Shown: piece after piece, positions 22,690 to 33,039 of the stretch | Position numbering within the stretch: the stretch's first letter is position 1 | Layout: the number at the start of each line of letters is the position of its first letter | Origin: Sciurus carolinensis | Lineage: Eukaryota > Chordata > Mammalia > Rodentia > Sciuridae | Direction of reading: 5' to 3' | Length of the DNA stretch: 64,000 bases | NCBI RefSeq assembly: GCF_902686445.1 | Contig: NC_062213.1 | Coordinates: 137,228,491-137,292,490 of the forward strand | Program-made: the position numbers and the translations under genes | The notes under the pieces: generated by a model | Told to the model about the DNA's origin: nothing | Databases searched by the model: none | Seen by the model: the letters and a program-made list of their open reading frames with translations, nothing else

Positions 22690-23110
22690 TACAGGCAGTC
22701 CTCTGTGTTTGTCGGTACATAACACATTCCTGAAAATGTGAAAAATCGGCAAGAACCAAATAATGGACTTATATGGTATAAATATAGTTCTAGTACCAAA
22801 GAACTAAAAGTGCTATAAAATCCCTGAAAATATCTTGGTTTTAGAGAGAGTATAATTGCCCATTTCTAGTATTTTATCTGTTTTTTAATTTAATTATTAT
22901 TATTCACCACTGGTCATGTGGAATACTGACTGAAGCTGGACCAGCACCCAACTCTGCTTTGGCTTTTCATCTTCAACCTAGTAGTGTTAGGTTTGGGTGA
23001 CTTCTCCTTCTTATCAATAGCATCAGTTTTTATTTTTCCATTTTCAGACTCAGTTTTATAGATGTATATGGGCAAAGTTCATCAAAATATTCAAACCATT
23101 ACTATAGCAA
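22690..23110 (-). mobile_element. Tigger-like (TcMar) DNA transposon relic
   Basis: Starts 'acaggcagtcctctgtgttt' then 'acattcctgaaaatgtgaaa', the pattern of Tigger-family ends ('caggcagtcctc...'). The interior is too diverged to follow and the right boundary and orientation are uncertain. Confidence 0.4.
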
Positions 23111-23606
23111 GTATTCCTGTATAAAGATGGTGCATGCAGCCCAGACAGAGCAGCTGTACCTGCCAAAATCCAGTTTCACCATGACCAATTTGAGGACTTA
23201 GGCTTTTCTTCTCTTTAGTGTTCCCTCAACCTGCCTAACCCATTCCAGGAGTTATCAGATATTAAGATTGCATGCTGTTGTGGGTATGTTTTCCTGAAGT
23301 GACCAGTTTTTTGGACTTGGTCAGTGGTCCAGAGCCACAGGAGCTGATGGAAGACAGGTTCAGAGGCTGTTGCTGGCTTCCTGGGTACCTTATGAGCAAG
23401 TTTGCTTCACATCAGTCTGGGAAAAACTGGTCATTAGGTAGAGCACAGCACATACTGTATGTATTGTATTTGTTTTCTTCAAAACAATAGAATGTCTGAA
23501 CTTTTTAAAAAAGTTTCTCTCTATATATACATAGATATGGACATATATGGATTTTATATATGAATTTAAGAGTAATTTCAGAGAGGAGGAAGGAAAAGAC
23601 TTAAAG
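23111..23606. other. No recognisable feature
   Basis: Unique sequence. Nothing is assignable. Confidence 0.35.
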
Positions 23607-23722
23607 CAGAGTGTGGTGGTGCATGCCTGTAATCCCAACTACTCTGAAAGTTGAGTCAGAACAATCCCAAGTTTGGGGCCAGCCTGGGCAACTTAATGAG
23701 ACTCTGTCTCAAAAAAAAAAAG
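23607..23722 (+). mobile_element. B1 (7SL-derived) SINE
   Basis: 'gtggtggtgcatgcctgtaa' then 'tcccaactactctgaaag', 'gggccagcctgggcaactt' and 'gactctgtctcaaaaaaaaa'. A single B1 unit with a poly(A) tail, and one of the few here not fused to an ID unit. Confidence 0.9.
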
Positions 23723-23737
23723 AGTAGTAGGGTAGCA

Positions 23738-23805
23738 AGTTTGGAGGTGTAGCTCAGTGGTAGACCATTTGCCTTCCATGCATGAAGCCCCAGGCTCAAA
23801 AAGAG
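23738..23805 (+). mobile_element. ID-like SINE, partial
   Basis: 'ggaggtgtagctcagtggta' (A box) through 'aagccccaggctcaaaaag'. It lacks the usual tail, and could be the dID half of a B1-dID separated from 23607-23722 by a short A-rich spacer. Confidence 0.75.
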
Positions 23806-23811
23806 TTTGCT

Positions 23812-23990
23812 TTTCTGGCTGTGTGATCTTAGATCAGATATTTAACCTTGCTGAGCCTCAGGATCTTCATTCATAAAATTGAAATAATTATGCCCATCTC
23901 TCAAGATCATTATAAAGATTAATTATAAACTTTTTTTAAAAATTGTTGTGAAACCACTCAGTGTTAGCTAACCCACATAGGTTTGTTTCA
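23812..23990 (+). mobile_element. MIR SINE, sense
   Basis: 'ctggctgtgtgatcttagat', 'accttgctgagcctcaggat', 'cttcattcataaaattgaaa' and 'aagatcattataaagatta' follow MIR closely. Confidence 0.75.
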
Positions 23991-24589
23991 AAGATTTCTT
24001 TGGTGTGGTTTGAAAACCCTTATCTCTTCTTTTCATCTTTAACAATTATTGACCAAATAGCAACCTTACCCATGGTGGAAAGGGACTGAAGGATGGCTGG
24101 AGGGCATACTTATGAAAGTGTACTTTGGGGTCAGTCAGTGGGTCTGAGCATTGGTGCTGTCACTCTCTCCCTGTTTGTGGGTGACTGTTCACACATCAGT
24201 ATATTGATTGAGAGTGTGAATGGGCACAGGGTGATTTCCTGTGAATATGAATGGAAAACTATTCATCCACCCCCGGGACCCTTGAGTCTTATTCCTATTT
24301 ATCAGAATTTATGATGTTGGGAAATTTTTAGAAATTGAGATACAAGGTGACACTAACTGCATGTTTTCTTGTGACAGGAATTCCTGGCCAGATATCTGGA
24401 AATAGGGGAAGTTTGAGAAGGTGGAGAATTTCTTCCAGGAATATTCACTTTTGTTGGCTTTTCAAAGGTCATGCCATAACAGCTTGCCAGACTTCTGTGA
24501 ATGGTCCCGTTCTGATTTGAATTCCCTATAATATTATGGACAACATTCAGGCCCTGGAATGAAGTGGTCCAGATGAAAACCAACTTCTG
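23991..24589. other. No recognisable feature
   Basis: Unique sequence with short frames of 73 and 61 codons on plus. None resembles a known protein. Confidence 0.4.
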
Positions 24590-24733
24590 CCATCCATTAG
24601 CTCTACGATCTTGGGCGGAAGGATTTCTAAAAACTCTGAGACTCTGAGACTTTATTCATTTGTAAAGTTTGCATATTAATGTCTGCATCAAGGGGTTGTT
24701 TTGAGGACTAAGTGAGAAAATGTGTGTCTTATT
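24590..24733 (+). mobile_element. MIR SINE fragment, sense
   Basis: 'ttagctctacgatcttgggc' and 'ggggttgttttgaggactaa' then 'gtgagaaaatgtgtg' fit the MIR core and 3' half. The adjoining LTR cuts it off. Confidence 0.6.
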
Positions 24734-24734
24734 C

Positions 24735-25080
24735 CACTTAGGCTGCTATAACAAAAATACCATAAACTGGTAGCTTTAACAACAAACTTATTTCTCAGTT
24801 CTGGAGACTGCGAGAAGTCCAAGATCAAGGTGCTAGGAGGCTCAGCGTGTGGAGAGGGTCTGCTTCCTGGTTCATAGACAGCCATCTTCTCACTGTGCCC
24901 TTATGTGGTTGAAGGTCCAGAGGAGTTCTCAGGCATCTCTTTTAAAAGAGCTCCAGTCCCCTTTATGAGGGCTCGGCCCTCATGACAATCACTCCCAAAG
25001 ACTCTACCCATCACACTGGTGTTTAGATTTCAACAAATGGATTCTGAGAGGACACAAACATTCAGTTTATAGCAAAACAT
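24735..25080 (-). mobile_element. MLT1-type LTR, antisense
   Basis: One of the clearest LTRs here: 'taggctgctataacaaaaat', 'ttatttctcagttctggaga', 'gtccaagatcaaggtgctag', 'gccatcttctcactgtgccc', 'atgagggctcggccctcatg' and 'gacacaaacattcagttta' in antisense MLT1 order. Confidence 0.85.
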
Positions 25081-25708
25081 TTAAAATATTTTTGCAAACT
25101 CAATCACCCAAATGAAGGGTTTTGGTGATAGATTATCATAAGTCCTGCCATAACCTATAAACATAAACAAGTGAATACAAGAACTCATACAGTATTATTT
25201 ACCAATGTTTTCAACTATAATAATTCAAACAAATGTCTGTGAAATACTTGTTTTTTTTTTTTTTTTAATTTAAGCTGTAACACTTTCCTATGAAGTGCTA
25301 AAGTCAGGACCAAGGTGTATTTAGAGTTCTGATAACTCCTTCTCTAGGCAGTGACAAGAACAAAATAGCATTTTTACTTCAGCTCACAGGGAAGTTCTCT
25401 TTGTTATTTAGAAGGATTTGATACTTTTAAAAAGGAAGGTGAGTTTAGCCTAAGTATTAAGTACTTAAAGAGTCTTCTTCAAAAAAGTTTGATTCTGGAG
25501 AAATAAAATAGCTTTCCTTCAGAGAAGGTGCTGCTGTGTAGGTCTGTCAGTGGGACATATTGAGAGGAGAATGACTTTCTCTTGAAGGACAACATCTTGG
25601 TTCTTGACTGAACAGTGGAAATGCTTGGGGACCAGCAGTCTTCATTTTGTCATAATGAATAATAGAGACAAATCATTAAATGTGTTCCGATTAGTCATCT
25701 AATCATAA
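25081..25708. other. No recognisable feature; T-run
   Basis: Unique sequence with a T-run at 25250-25266. Nothing is assignable. Confidence 0.35.
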
Positions 25709-25809
25709 TTTTTTTTTTTTTTTTTTTTTTTTGTGGTGCTGAGGATGAAACCCAGAACCTCACACATGTTAGGCAAGCACTCTACCACTGAGCTATGCCC
25801 CAAACCCCT
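25709..25809 (-). mobile_element. ID-like SINE
   Basis: A T-run of 24 (the tail on minus), then 'ggtgctgaggatgaaaccca' and 'ctctaccactgagctatgcc', a full antisense ID unit. Confidence 0.88.
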
Positions 25810-26019
25810 AAGTATTTTTTAAAGTCTGTTAAGAGAGGTCTCTAGGCCCTGGCTAGTTGCTAGTCTTCCTGTGTGTAGACAGGAAGGAAGTGTTGGAGGC
25901 GATTGTGCAAAGATGTGTGAATTACCATCTAGATCTCAGAGAAATATATCCTCTAGTAGAGTGTGCCTAGCCACAGAGAGTAGTGTCGTAGGACAGTGAA
26001 GAATGTATGGCAGTGTAGA

Positions 26020-26200
26020 GGAATAAGAGATCGTTTTAGTTTGGGGGAATCAGAAAAGTATTCATGAAAGAGGGGGTTTTGAGCTATGCTTGGAAGCTGG
26101 ACTGTTTTTGGACATGTGGAGAAAAGAGGGACTCATAGTCCTGGTACAGGAACAATCAAGGCCAGTACACAGGAGCAGGTAAATAAGTGTAAGGAACATG
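26020..26200 (-). mobile_element. L2 LINE 3' UTR fragment, antisense
   Basis: 'tattcatgaaagagggggtt' then 'ttgagctatgcttggaagct' resembles the antisense L2 'gagctgagacttgaaggatg' block. Diverged and tentative. Confidence 0.4.
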
Positions 26201-26667
26201 AAGAGGAAGAAGGAAAAATAGGTCAAGGAAAGAGAATATAATCTATTGGAAATATCACTGAATTACTTCAAAGTAGGGATGATAACCTATTTCCGTGTTT
26301 CTAAAATTCAAACTATTTTTCCTCATTTTAATGCTTTTTGATATCAAGAAACAACTTACTGTTAATATGTACATTTAATATTTCTTCATCACCTAAAAGA
26401 GTTATTGAATCAATGACATTCATAGTAAATGGAAATATTTTAATTTTTCATAATTATGAATCTATTTCATACCCAAGAACATATCATAATACCTACTTTA
26501 TAACCTTTTTGGATAAATAAATACAATCTTCTATGTAAATCACTGGTCACATAGTATACTCAATAAACTTACTAGTTGTACAAAAATAGAGTTGAACTAG
26601 GTTTGATGGCAATGGAGAATTACCAAAGAATTTCAAAAGAGAGAGAGACAATGAGCCTGAGTCAATA
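26201..26667. other. No recognisable feature
   Basis: AT-rich unique sequence. Nothing is assignable. Confidence 0.35.
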
Positions 26668-26848
26668 CTATGGTTTGGATATGGTTTGTCTCCAAGGGTT
26701 CAGGCACTGGAAGCTTTGTCCCCATGTGGGGGATGTAGTGGACCTTTAGGAACTGGGATCTGGTGGGAAGTCCTTAGGTGGGACCTTAGTGGGAGTGCCC
26801 TCAGCAGGATTAATGCAGTTCTCCTGGAACCCCAGTCTCAAGATATCT

Positions 26849-26879
26849 TTCTCTCTGTCTCTCTGTCTCTCTGTCTCTC

Positions 26880-26910
<31 letters not shown>

Positions 26911-26911
26911 G
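26849..26911. repeat. (TCTC/TCTG)n microsatellite
   Basis: CT-rich repeat with regular TCTG interruptions, inside the MaLR LTR, where the LTR consensus itself is CT-rich. Confidence 0.95.
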
Positions 26912-27066
26912 TTTTGTTTTTTGGGGATTGAACTTGGGGTGTTTAACCACTGAGCTGCATCCCCAGCTGTTTTTATTTTTTATTTTGAGACTTTGCACTT
27001 GTAATCCTCCTGCCCCAGCCTCAGAGTCGCTGGGATTAGAGGTGTGGGCCACCACGCCCAGTTTAC
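26912..27066 (-). mobile_element. B1-dID composite SINE
   Basis: 'ttttggggattgaacttggg', 'accactgagctgcatcccca' (ID side) then 'ttgtaatcctcctgcccca', 'gcctcagagtcgctggg' and 'gtgtgggccaccacgcccag' (B1 side), in antisense. It sits inside the LTR. Confidence 0.88.
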
Positions 27067-27278
27067 CCAATCTCTCTTTTGCTTCCTATTTTGCATTATG
27101 ATCGCTTCCTTTCACAGCTCCCACTAGTCTGATGCCATCACCTTCAGGCCTCCACCAGAGCCAAGCAGATGTTAATTTTGTGTGCTTGAACTTTCAAGCC
27201 TGAAAAAAAAAAAAAATGATTTTCTTTACCCCAGTCTTAGTTTTTCATTATAATCGATGGAAAATAGGCTAATACGGC

Positions 27279-28852
27279 CATCAAAATCACTCTCTCAACA
27301 ATATGAAGAATTTATGAAAGGATAGAAGCCACCTGGGGAACTATTATAATAGACTAGATGAGTAAATGAAGGGATAATTTGGGGAAGAATGCATAAAAGT
27401 GAGTGACATGTGCCTTGCCTTAGGATGCCATCGTCAGGCCTGGCCAACTGATGGGGTGTTGCAGAGAGAAGTAGGTATGAATGAGAGACTTTATTATTAA
27501 TAGAAGTAGAAGATCTGGAAGAAGCAGCTAGTATGAAAGCAAAACTGATAGGTTGGATTTTGGACACACAGAATCCAAATCTAGGTGGAGATATCCAGGA
27601 AGCATTTAGAAATCTGTAACTTGATTCTGGGGACGAAATGGGACTGAATGAACTTTACAGGATTTTCATTTAGATGATAATTGAAACCATGGATGCAGAT
27701 AAGTTTTTTTTAAAAGAAGAAAATAGAGGGAAAAGAAAAGAGGATGAAGGATAGAAATTCTGGAGTAAAACAACTTGTAGAATTCATTCAAAAGGAAACA
27801 ATGGAACCAGAAAAAGATGGACTTGAAAGTTTGGAGAACCAGAAAAAGTTCATGTTCCTGAATTTAGAAAGAAAAGCTGGTCAACAGTGCCAAGTATAAC
27901 TGATCCCACTGTCACACATTTATGGACATAACGGCAAATCGGCAGGATAGAGACCTCTTTCTTTGCACATCTGAGTTGTGCTTGAAGATCTCTTGGCATT
28001 TGGTTGCCATCTTTTGTTGCTTTCACTTCTTTCCTTTCTCAGCAATTTCTGAGCCCTTTCATTCTGACCTGCATTTTTGTGGTCACTTTAGTAGTTTGGA
28101 GTGGGTTTTCCCCCTCTTGCTTGTGTAGTTGTGGGAAAACACAGAGCACATATCTGAGGCAGCCCCTTAAGGTAGCTCAACACTGAAGCTTAAGAATGTC
28201 AGAGAAAGAAATGAAACCAAGCCCACCTGGGCAAATCATTGAGACAGGCCCCTGGGTGTTCTACTTTTAGGGTAAGCCAACAGTAATAATAATATTACCA
28301 GATGGTTTAGGATCTGAGTACATACCCACACGGATTCACCTTAAAATTTCTTGGAAAAGATGCTGTTGCCTTTCACATAAAACCTTCCAACTCCTCCTCA
28401 GCTCTTCCCACTATGTTGTTGTTTCTGTTTTCATGTTATTTTATACAGTAATTAGTTCTGTATTTACCCTGCCATTCTAAATCCTTTGTATGAGTTCATA
28501 TCCTTATATATTAGCTTAGATTTTGAGAAAATTACTGCACAACACATTATCTGCTTGTAGACAGTGGTACTCTCATATTTGCCATAATCATATTTTCATG
28601 TGATAATGTTTAAACATCAATAGCCCATTGGCAGTGCATTTAGCTCTGGTGTGGGAAACTTGTAGGAATGGATTAAGTTTGGTTTTGATTCTCCTGCTAA
28701 TGGGGATTATGATGTCTCCCCTCAGGACAGCACTAAATACCTGACTCTGTGAATGTGTCACTTTTAAGTGCAAAATCAGAATTGGCTTTACCAAAGACAA
28801 AGAGAGTATACTAATCTGCTTACTGGATTTTGTTTTGTTTTGTTTCTATTTT
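27279..28852. other. No recognisable gene
   Basis: Unique sequence with scattered frames below 91 codons. 27580-27900 is purine-rich and could be an old repeat that I cannot name. Confidence 0.35.
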
Positions 28853-28866
28853 TCAACAATGGCTTT

Positions 28867-29282
28867 TTTTTTTTTTTTTTTTTTTTTTACATTTACATAG
28901 GGTAATGATGTTTATTTTATTTTTCCCCTCCCCCCACCCCTCCCACCCCTCTTTTCCCTCTACACAGTCCTTCTTTCCTTCATTCTTGCCGCTCTCCTTA
29001 GCCTAACTCTAAACCTAACCCTAAACCTAATGCTAGCCCCTCCCACCCCCCATTATATGTCCTCATCCGCTTATCAGCGAGATCTTTCGTCCTTTAGTTT
29101 TTTGAGATTGGCTTATCTCACTTAGCATGACATTCTCCAATTTCGACCATTTGCCTACAAATGCCATAATTTTATCATTCTTCATTGCGGAGTAATATTC
29201 CATTGTATAAATATGCCACAGTTTCTTTATCCATTCATCAACTGAAGGGCATCTAGGTTGGTTCCACAATCTGGCTATGGTG
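28867..29282 (-). mobile_element. Young L1: ORF2 C-terminus plus 3' UTR
   Basis: The minus strand encodes the last 68 or so ORF2 residues, including WIKKLWHIYTMEYYSAMK and LSEISQSQKTKG, and stops at TGA after ISLISG (29065-29063). Then come the telomere-like tract (28996-29040), a G-rich stretch and the block around 'accctatgtaaatgt', closed by a poly(A) tail seen as T at 28864-28888. It is flanked by tcaacaatggcttt at 28853-28866 and 29283-29296, a perfect 14-bp target-site duplication. Its 3' end is earlier than in the copy at 9973-10276. Confidence 0.93.
28996..29040 (-). repeat. Telomere-like tract in L1 3' UTR
   Basis: Plus strand CCCTAA at 29019-29024 among CCTAA variants. The minus-strand text is the same as the tract at 32215-32253, apart from flanking bases. 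Confidence 0.8.
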
Positions 29283-29296
29283 TCAACAATGGCTTT

Positions 29297-30156
29297 GATA
29301 AACTTTTTAAAAAATGTACTCAGTAACTAAATCAGATGAAGACTTTTGAATGAGAGACACCAAGGCCCTAAAGATTATAATTTATCAAGTCTAATTCAAG
29401 AACTCGAACATCTTATTTTTAAGAAGTTTCCCTAATCTTCCAATGTTTAAGGATCAATGTTTTCTGAAATAAGTGATAAGTGTGAGCACAAGTAGTAAGC
29501 TATACAGCTAAAACGTAAATTAACTAGATATACAAAAATCTACAATTATTTGTAGCTTATATAGATATGTGTTAAAATAGTTGAGTAAACACTTCAAAAG
29601 ATGGACGGGTATCTTTGGAAAATTTGTGGGAAAATGGAGAAGTTTCAGAAGACCAAAACAGAACCAATATCATATCTAAATGTTTTTGAAGGAATAGGAG
29701 AGATCTAGGCAACTATAGGCTGTGTGTTTAATTTCCCTTGTTGAAAAGAAAGTACACAGCAGTAGGGATATTCTCATAATGTTGGTTTGTAAGTGAGAGA
29801 CTGTTCTTCAACCCTACTTAGGCAGAGAAAAGGGAAATGGTTGAAACGAATGTGAGGGGTTTAAATTAGAAGGTAAGAGTTTTATAACTGGGAGGGATGT
29901 TGGAACAACTTAAGAACTGTGTAACCTTTCTCTAGAGGTCTTCAAAATAGGTTGATTTCTATGTCTAATTTAAATCTGGTACTGCTCAAAGGTGAAGGAA
30001 ATTCACAGAGCATTGTTTTATGCCTCATATGTTTTGAAGAACTTTTGAAATTTATTTCCTCATTTCAAATGTTGGAAACCAAGGATTTGTGTTATATAAT
30101 GACATCACTAATTTTGAAAATATTCTTTCACCTTAAGTGAATTTTGCTTTACAAAG

Positions 30157-30158
<2 letters not shown>
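29297..30158. other. No recognisable feature
   Basis: AT-rich unique sequence. Nothing is assignable. Confidence 0.4.

Positions 30159-30191
<33 letters not shown>
30159..30191. repeat. (AC)n microsatellite
   Basis: About 16 AC units, flanked by caaagat (30152-30158) and its reverse complement atctttg (30191-30197). Confidence 0.98.
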
Positions 30192-30192
<1 letters not shown>

Positions 30193-31199
30193 CTTTGCCT
30201 TAATGCTTCTATCACATGGAAAAAAAGAATTGCTAAGTACATCCACTCCCACCCCACCTTCTACATTTTCTTTTCCTTGGTACACTGTGTTTTTGGTCAC
30301 ATGAATACACAAAAAAGCTCAAATAAGTAGTCACAAGAACCTTTTTTGGCAGGCTTCGGCAAATCAAATATATGCTATCTATACGTAATGTAAAATAATT
30401 ATACGTGGAGAAAAGAGGCAGAGGGCCCAGAAGCTCTTGGCAGCTGTGCTGTCTGGTTAGAAAAGGAAGCAAGTTACAGAGTTTGGACATTCAGTTCTGA
30501 GACGTTACTCCTGAGTCAACAGGATTTTAATTATGTATGTGGCCTAGAAGAGACATTTACGCAAGAGGAACATATTGTTGTCAAATGTGTTTGTGATTTG
30601 CTCATGGTTCAGAATTGGAAAGAATCCGAAAGAAATTTCTGAAGGTACATAACTGAACTGAAGGAACATAGAATAATAATACCTTTCCTAGTGGCAGGGA
30701 AATAACTGATATCCCTGACTCCCCATTCCCACTCCCTTGTCCAACACATTTCCTTTTCTTTTGTAGTTATTTTTGTAGCACTATATCTTTGGGTGTGTAT
30801 ATACATATATATTATTTGTGCATGCGTTTCCATACCACATTCATATACCTCAAACCACACTTCTTGGGCAGAGATAAAAGGTGTTAAGTACAACTTCATC
30901 TTTAAACACCATTTTCTCCTGTCAGAGCATTGAGATCGCTTAAAGTTGTTTATAACTTGTGTATATTTCAGAGTAGTTTTGGAAACTGTTATTTGAAAAT
31001 AATTGTTTATATCTTTGAATATAAAAGAAATAGATTTACCTAAAAAAAAGTTCTGCACTGAACTGAGATGCTACATGAGGCATAGAAAGCCTATTCTGAA
31101 TTACAGTGAACAACTTCTCGCTTATGGCTGGATTAGAGGGGAATTAAGGAGTCCATGGAAGGCAAATAATTTAGCTTTTCTAAGAGTAAGTTTTTCTTT
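30192..31199. other. No recognisable gene
   Basis: Unique sequence. A 149-codon minus frame at 30609-31058 has no resemblance to a known family and reads through low-complexity text. Confidence 0.4.
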
Positions 31200-31295
31200 C
31201 TATGACTCCATCCATTAATTCATTCACTGATTGATTGATTCATTCAATATTCATTAAGCACCTACAAAGTGCTATTACTTAGGCCTTAGCAATAC
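31200..31295 (-). mobile_element. L2 LINE 3' end, antisense
   Basis: 'attcattcactgattgattg', 'ttcattcaatattcattaag' and 'cacctacaaagtgct' match the antisense L2 end, which is a (TGAA)-type tail. Confidence 0.65.
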
Positions 31296-31394
31296 ACTTA
31301 TGATCATCTTTACTTTGTTTTAACTTTTCTCTGTTTAATTTGCCTTCTCCACACCCACCCAGGCATGCTGTGTTTTGTAATGACATTTTCTGCT

Positions 31395-31975
31395 TTTAAT
31401 AGCTAACAATTATTGAGCATTATATTTGCTGACTTTCTGTCACTGCAATAAAACTCAACTTATGTGAAAGAATGGGTTTATTTTGGCTCATGGTCACTTG
31501 GACTGGTTGCTTTGGGCCTATGGTGGCAATGGAGGTGAGAGCACTTGGTAGAGGAAGACTGTTCACCTCATGACAGCCAGGAAGCAAAGAGAGAGAGGAA
31601 GGTATGAGGGTCCCATTATCTTCTTCAAGGGAACACCCCCAGTGACCTAACTTCCTTTCATTAGGCTCCACCTCCTAAAGATTCCATCACCTCCTGAGAG
31701 TGCCACAGATTGGTCATGAAACCTTTGGCTTATGGGACTTTGGGCGACATTTAAGATCCAAACCATAAGAAGTATTTAACAGACATTGTCCAAGGGCTTT
31801 TAATATGTTGTCTTATTTAATTTTCACAGCAAGTAACCTAATGAGTAAGTCTTATTAGCCACCTCATTTAAATAGGAAGGAGCCAAGTACAGGCAGGACA
31901 GGTATGTTGCCCAAGGTCACATACCTACTGAGTGAACCCAGATTGTTTAACTCAGTCTTTGTTCTTAATCTCATG
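31395..31975 (-). mobile_element. MIR SINE, antisense, split by an LTR
   Basis: Left piece 'taacaattattgagcattat' (31402 on) and right piece 'gtcttatttaattttcacag', 'caaggtcacatacctactga' and 'gtgaacccagattgttt' (31800-31975) are consecutive MIR blocks. The LTR at 31432-31772 lies between them. Confidence 0.7.
31432..31772 (-). mobile_element. MaLR-like LTR, antisense, inserted in MIR
   Basis: 'ttctgtcactgcaataaaac', 'gggtttattttggctcatgg', 'ctcatgacagccaggaagca' and 'tccaaaccataag' follow the antisense pattern of rodent/mammal MaLR LTRs. The subfamily is not resolved. A related element is at 53850-54277. Confidence 0.6.
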
Positions 31976-32155
31976 CTGTATTGTCTCCCAGGATGATTGA
32001 TTCTGTTTTTTTAAATTTTTATTTAAATGATTTGTTTAGGTGTAAATTTGTAAGGCTGCCTCTATTCCTCATTAAATTGCCATATTTACCTTCTGTTTTC
32101 ATCTCTTTCACCTCCTTGAATTTCATCTATAATTGTTTTTAAAGAAAGCAATAAA

Positions 32156-32337
32156 AAGGACGAATGATCTCGCTGATAAGCGGATGAGGACATATAATGG
32201 GGGGTGGGACGGGCTAGCATTAGGTTTAGGGTTAGGTTTAGAGTTAGGCTAAGGAGAGCGGTAAGAATGAAGGAAAGAAGGACTGTGTAGAGGGAAAAGA
32301 GGGGTGGGAGGGGTAGGAGGGGTGGGGGGGAAAAAAA
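32156..32337 (+). mobile_element. Young L1 3' end, internally terminated
   Basis: Starts 'aaggacgaatgatctcgctg' in the last ORF2 codons, continues through the telomere-like tract (32215-32253) and the G-run block (32299-32330), and ends directly in about 10 A. It is flanked by aaagaaagcaataaa at 32141-32155 and 32338-32352, a perfect 15-bp target-site duplication. It lacks the final block of about 130 bases that the copy at 9973-10276 has. Confidence 0.92.
32215..32253 (+). repeat. Telomere-like tract in L1 3' UTR
   Basis: TTAGGG at 32226-32231 with TTAGG and TTTAG variants around it. Third copy of the tract in this window. Confidence 0.8.
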
Positions 32338-32352
32338 AAAGAAAGCAATAAA

Positions 32353-33039
32353 CTACTCAAATCTCCAATTACTTTAGATTTTGCAATACTTTCTTAATGC
32401 CATCTTGATTCTCTCTTAAGACATTACAATATGACCAAATCAATGTGGCAAATTTTAAAGGAGAACATAAAATAAATTATTTTAGAATATAAAGGGACTT
32501 TTTCATTTAACATCCATATAGAGAAAAATAATCCCTGGTGCTCTGAGTATCTAAAAATACAACAAACCCTGTGAGGTTCTTTGGTAAAGGGAAGAAAAGT
32601 GCACAATGTACCTAAATGTGTACAGTATTGGTTTTCTTGAGCTTAGTCAGAGACTACAAAACAGAGTTTTCAGCAAACCTAGAAAGGACATCTATGATTT
32701 TATAAGGATGAGAACTCGAATCATGTTTCTTTAATGCCAGTTATACCTTCCAAAAAAACATCCTTTTAAAATGAGCCAGATCTAACAAACCAACATATCA
32801 TCTTGGAGCAATTAAAGGTTTTGGGGTTTCCCCCTAGGGAATCTTATTTCCAGTTGACATATTCTGATGGTTCCCCAAGGATAACCATTTGTAGATGTTA
32901 TGTACCTTTTAATGCAGGGTTTTCAAAATGCAAACAATCACTTTGTTAGAACCTGGGGGCTCATGGTTGACTCTACTCTGTGTACCACGGAGTTAGCATT
33001 TAAAGTAACTGGGAACACTTAAAAGCTGGGTTTTCCCTG
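32353..33039. other. No recognisable feature
   Basis: Unique sequence. Nothing is assignable. Confidence 0.4.

Larger units (their letters stand above)
26668..27278 (+). mobile_element. ERVL-MaLR LTR, sense, split by a B1-dID SINE
   Basis: 'tatggtttggatatggtttg', 'actggaagctttgtccccat', 'gtgggaccttagtgggag' and, beyond the SINE, 'gatgccatcaccttcaggcc', 'accagagccaagcagatgtt' and 'aataggctaatac' at the end. Compare the related LTR at 58290-58930. Confidence 0.75.

Noticed and set aside
29063..29269. 68-codon minus frame as a gene
   Set aside because: L1 ORF2 C-terminus followed by the L1 3' UTR.
30609..31058. 149-codon minus-strand frame as a gene
   Set aside because: No family resemblance, and it spans AT-rich low-complexity text.
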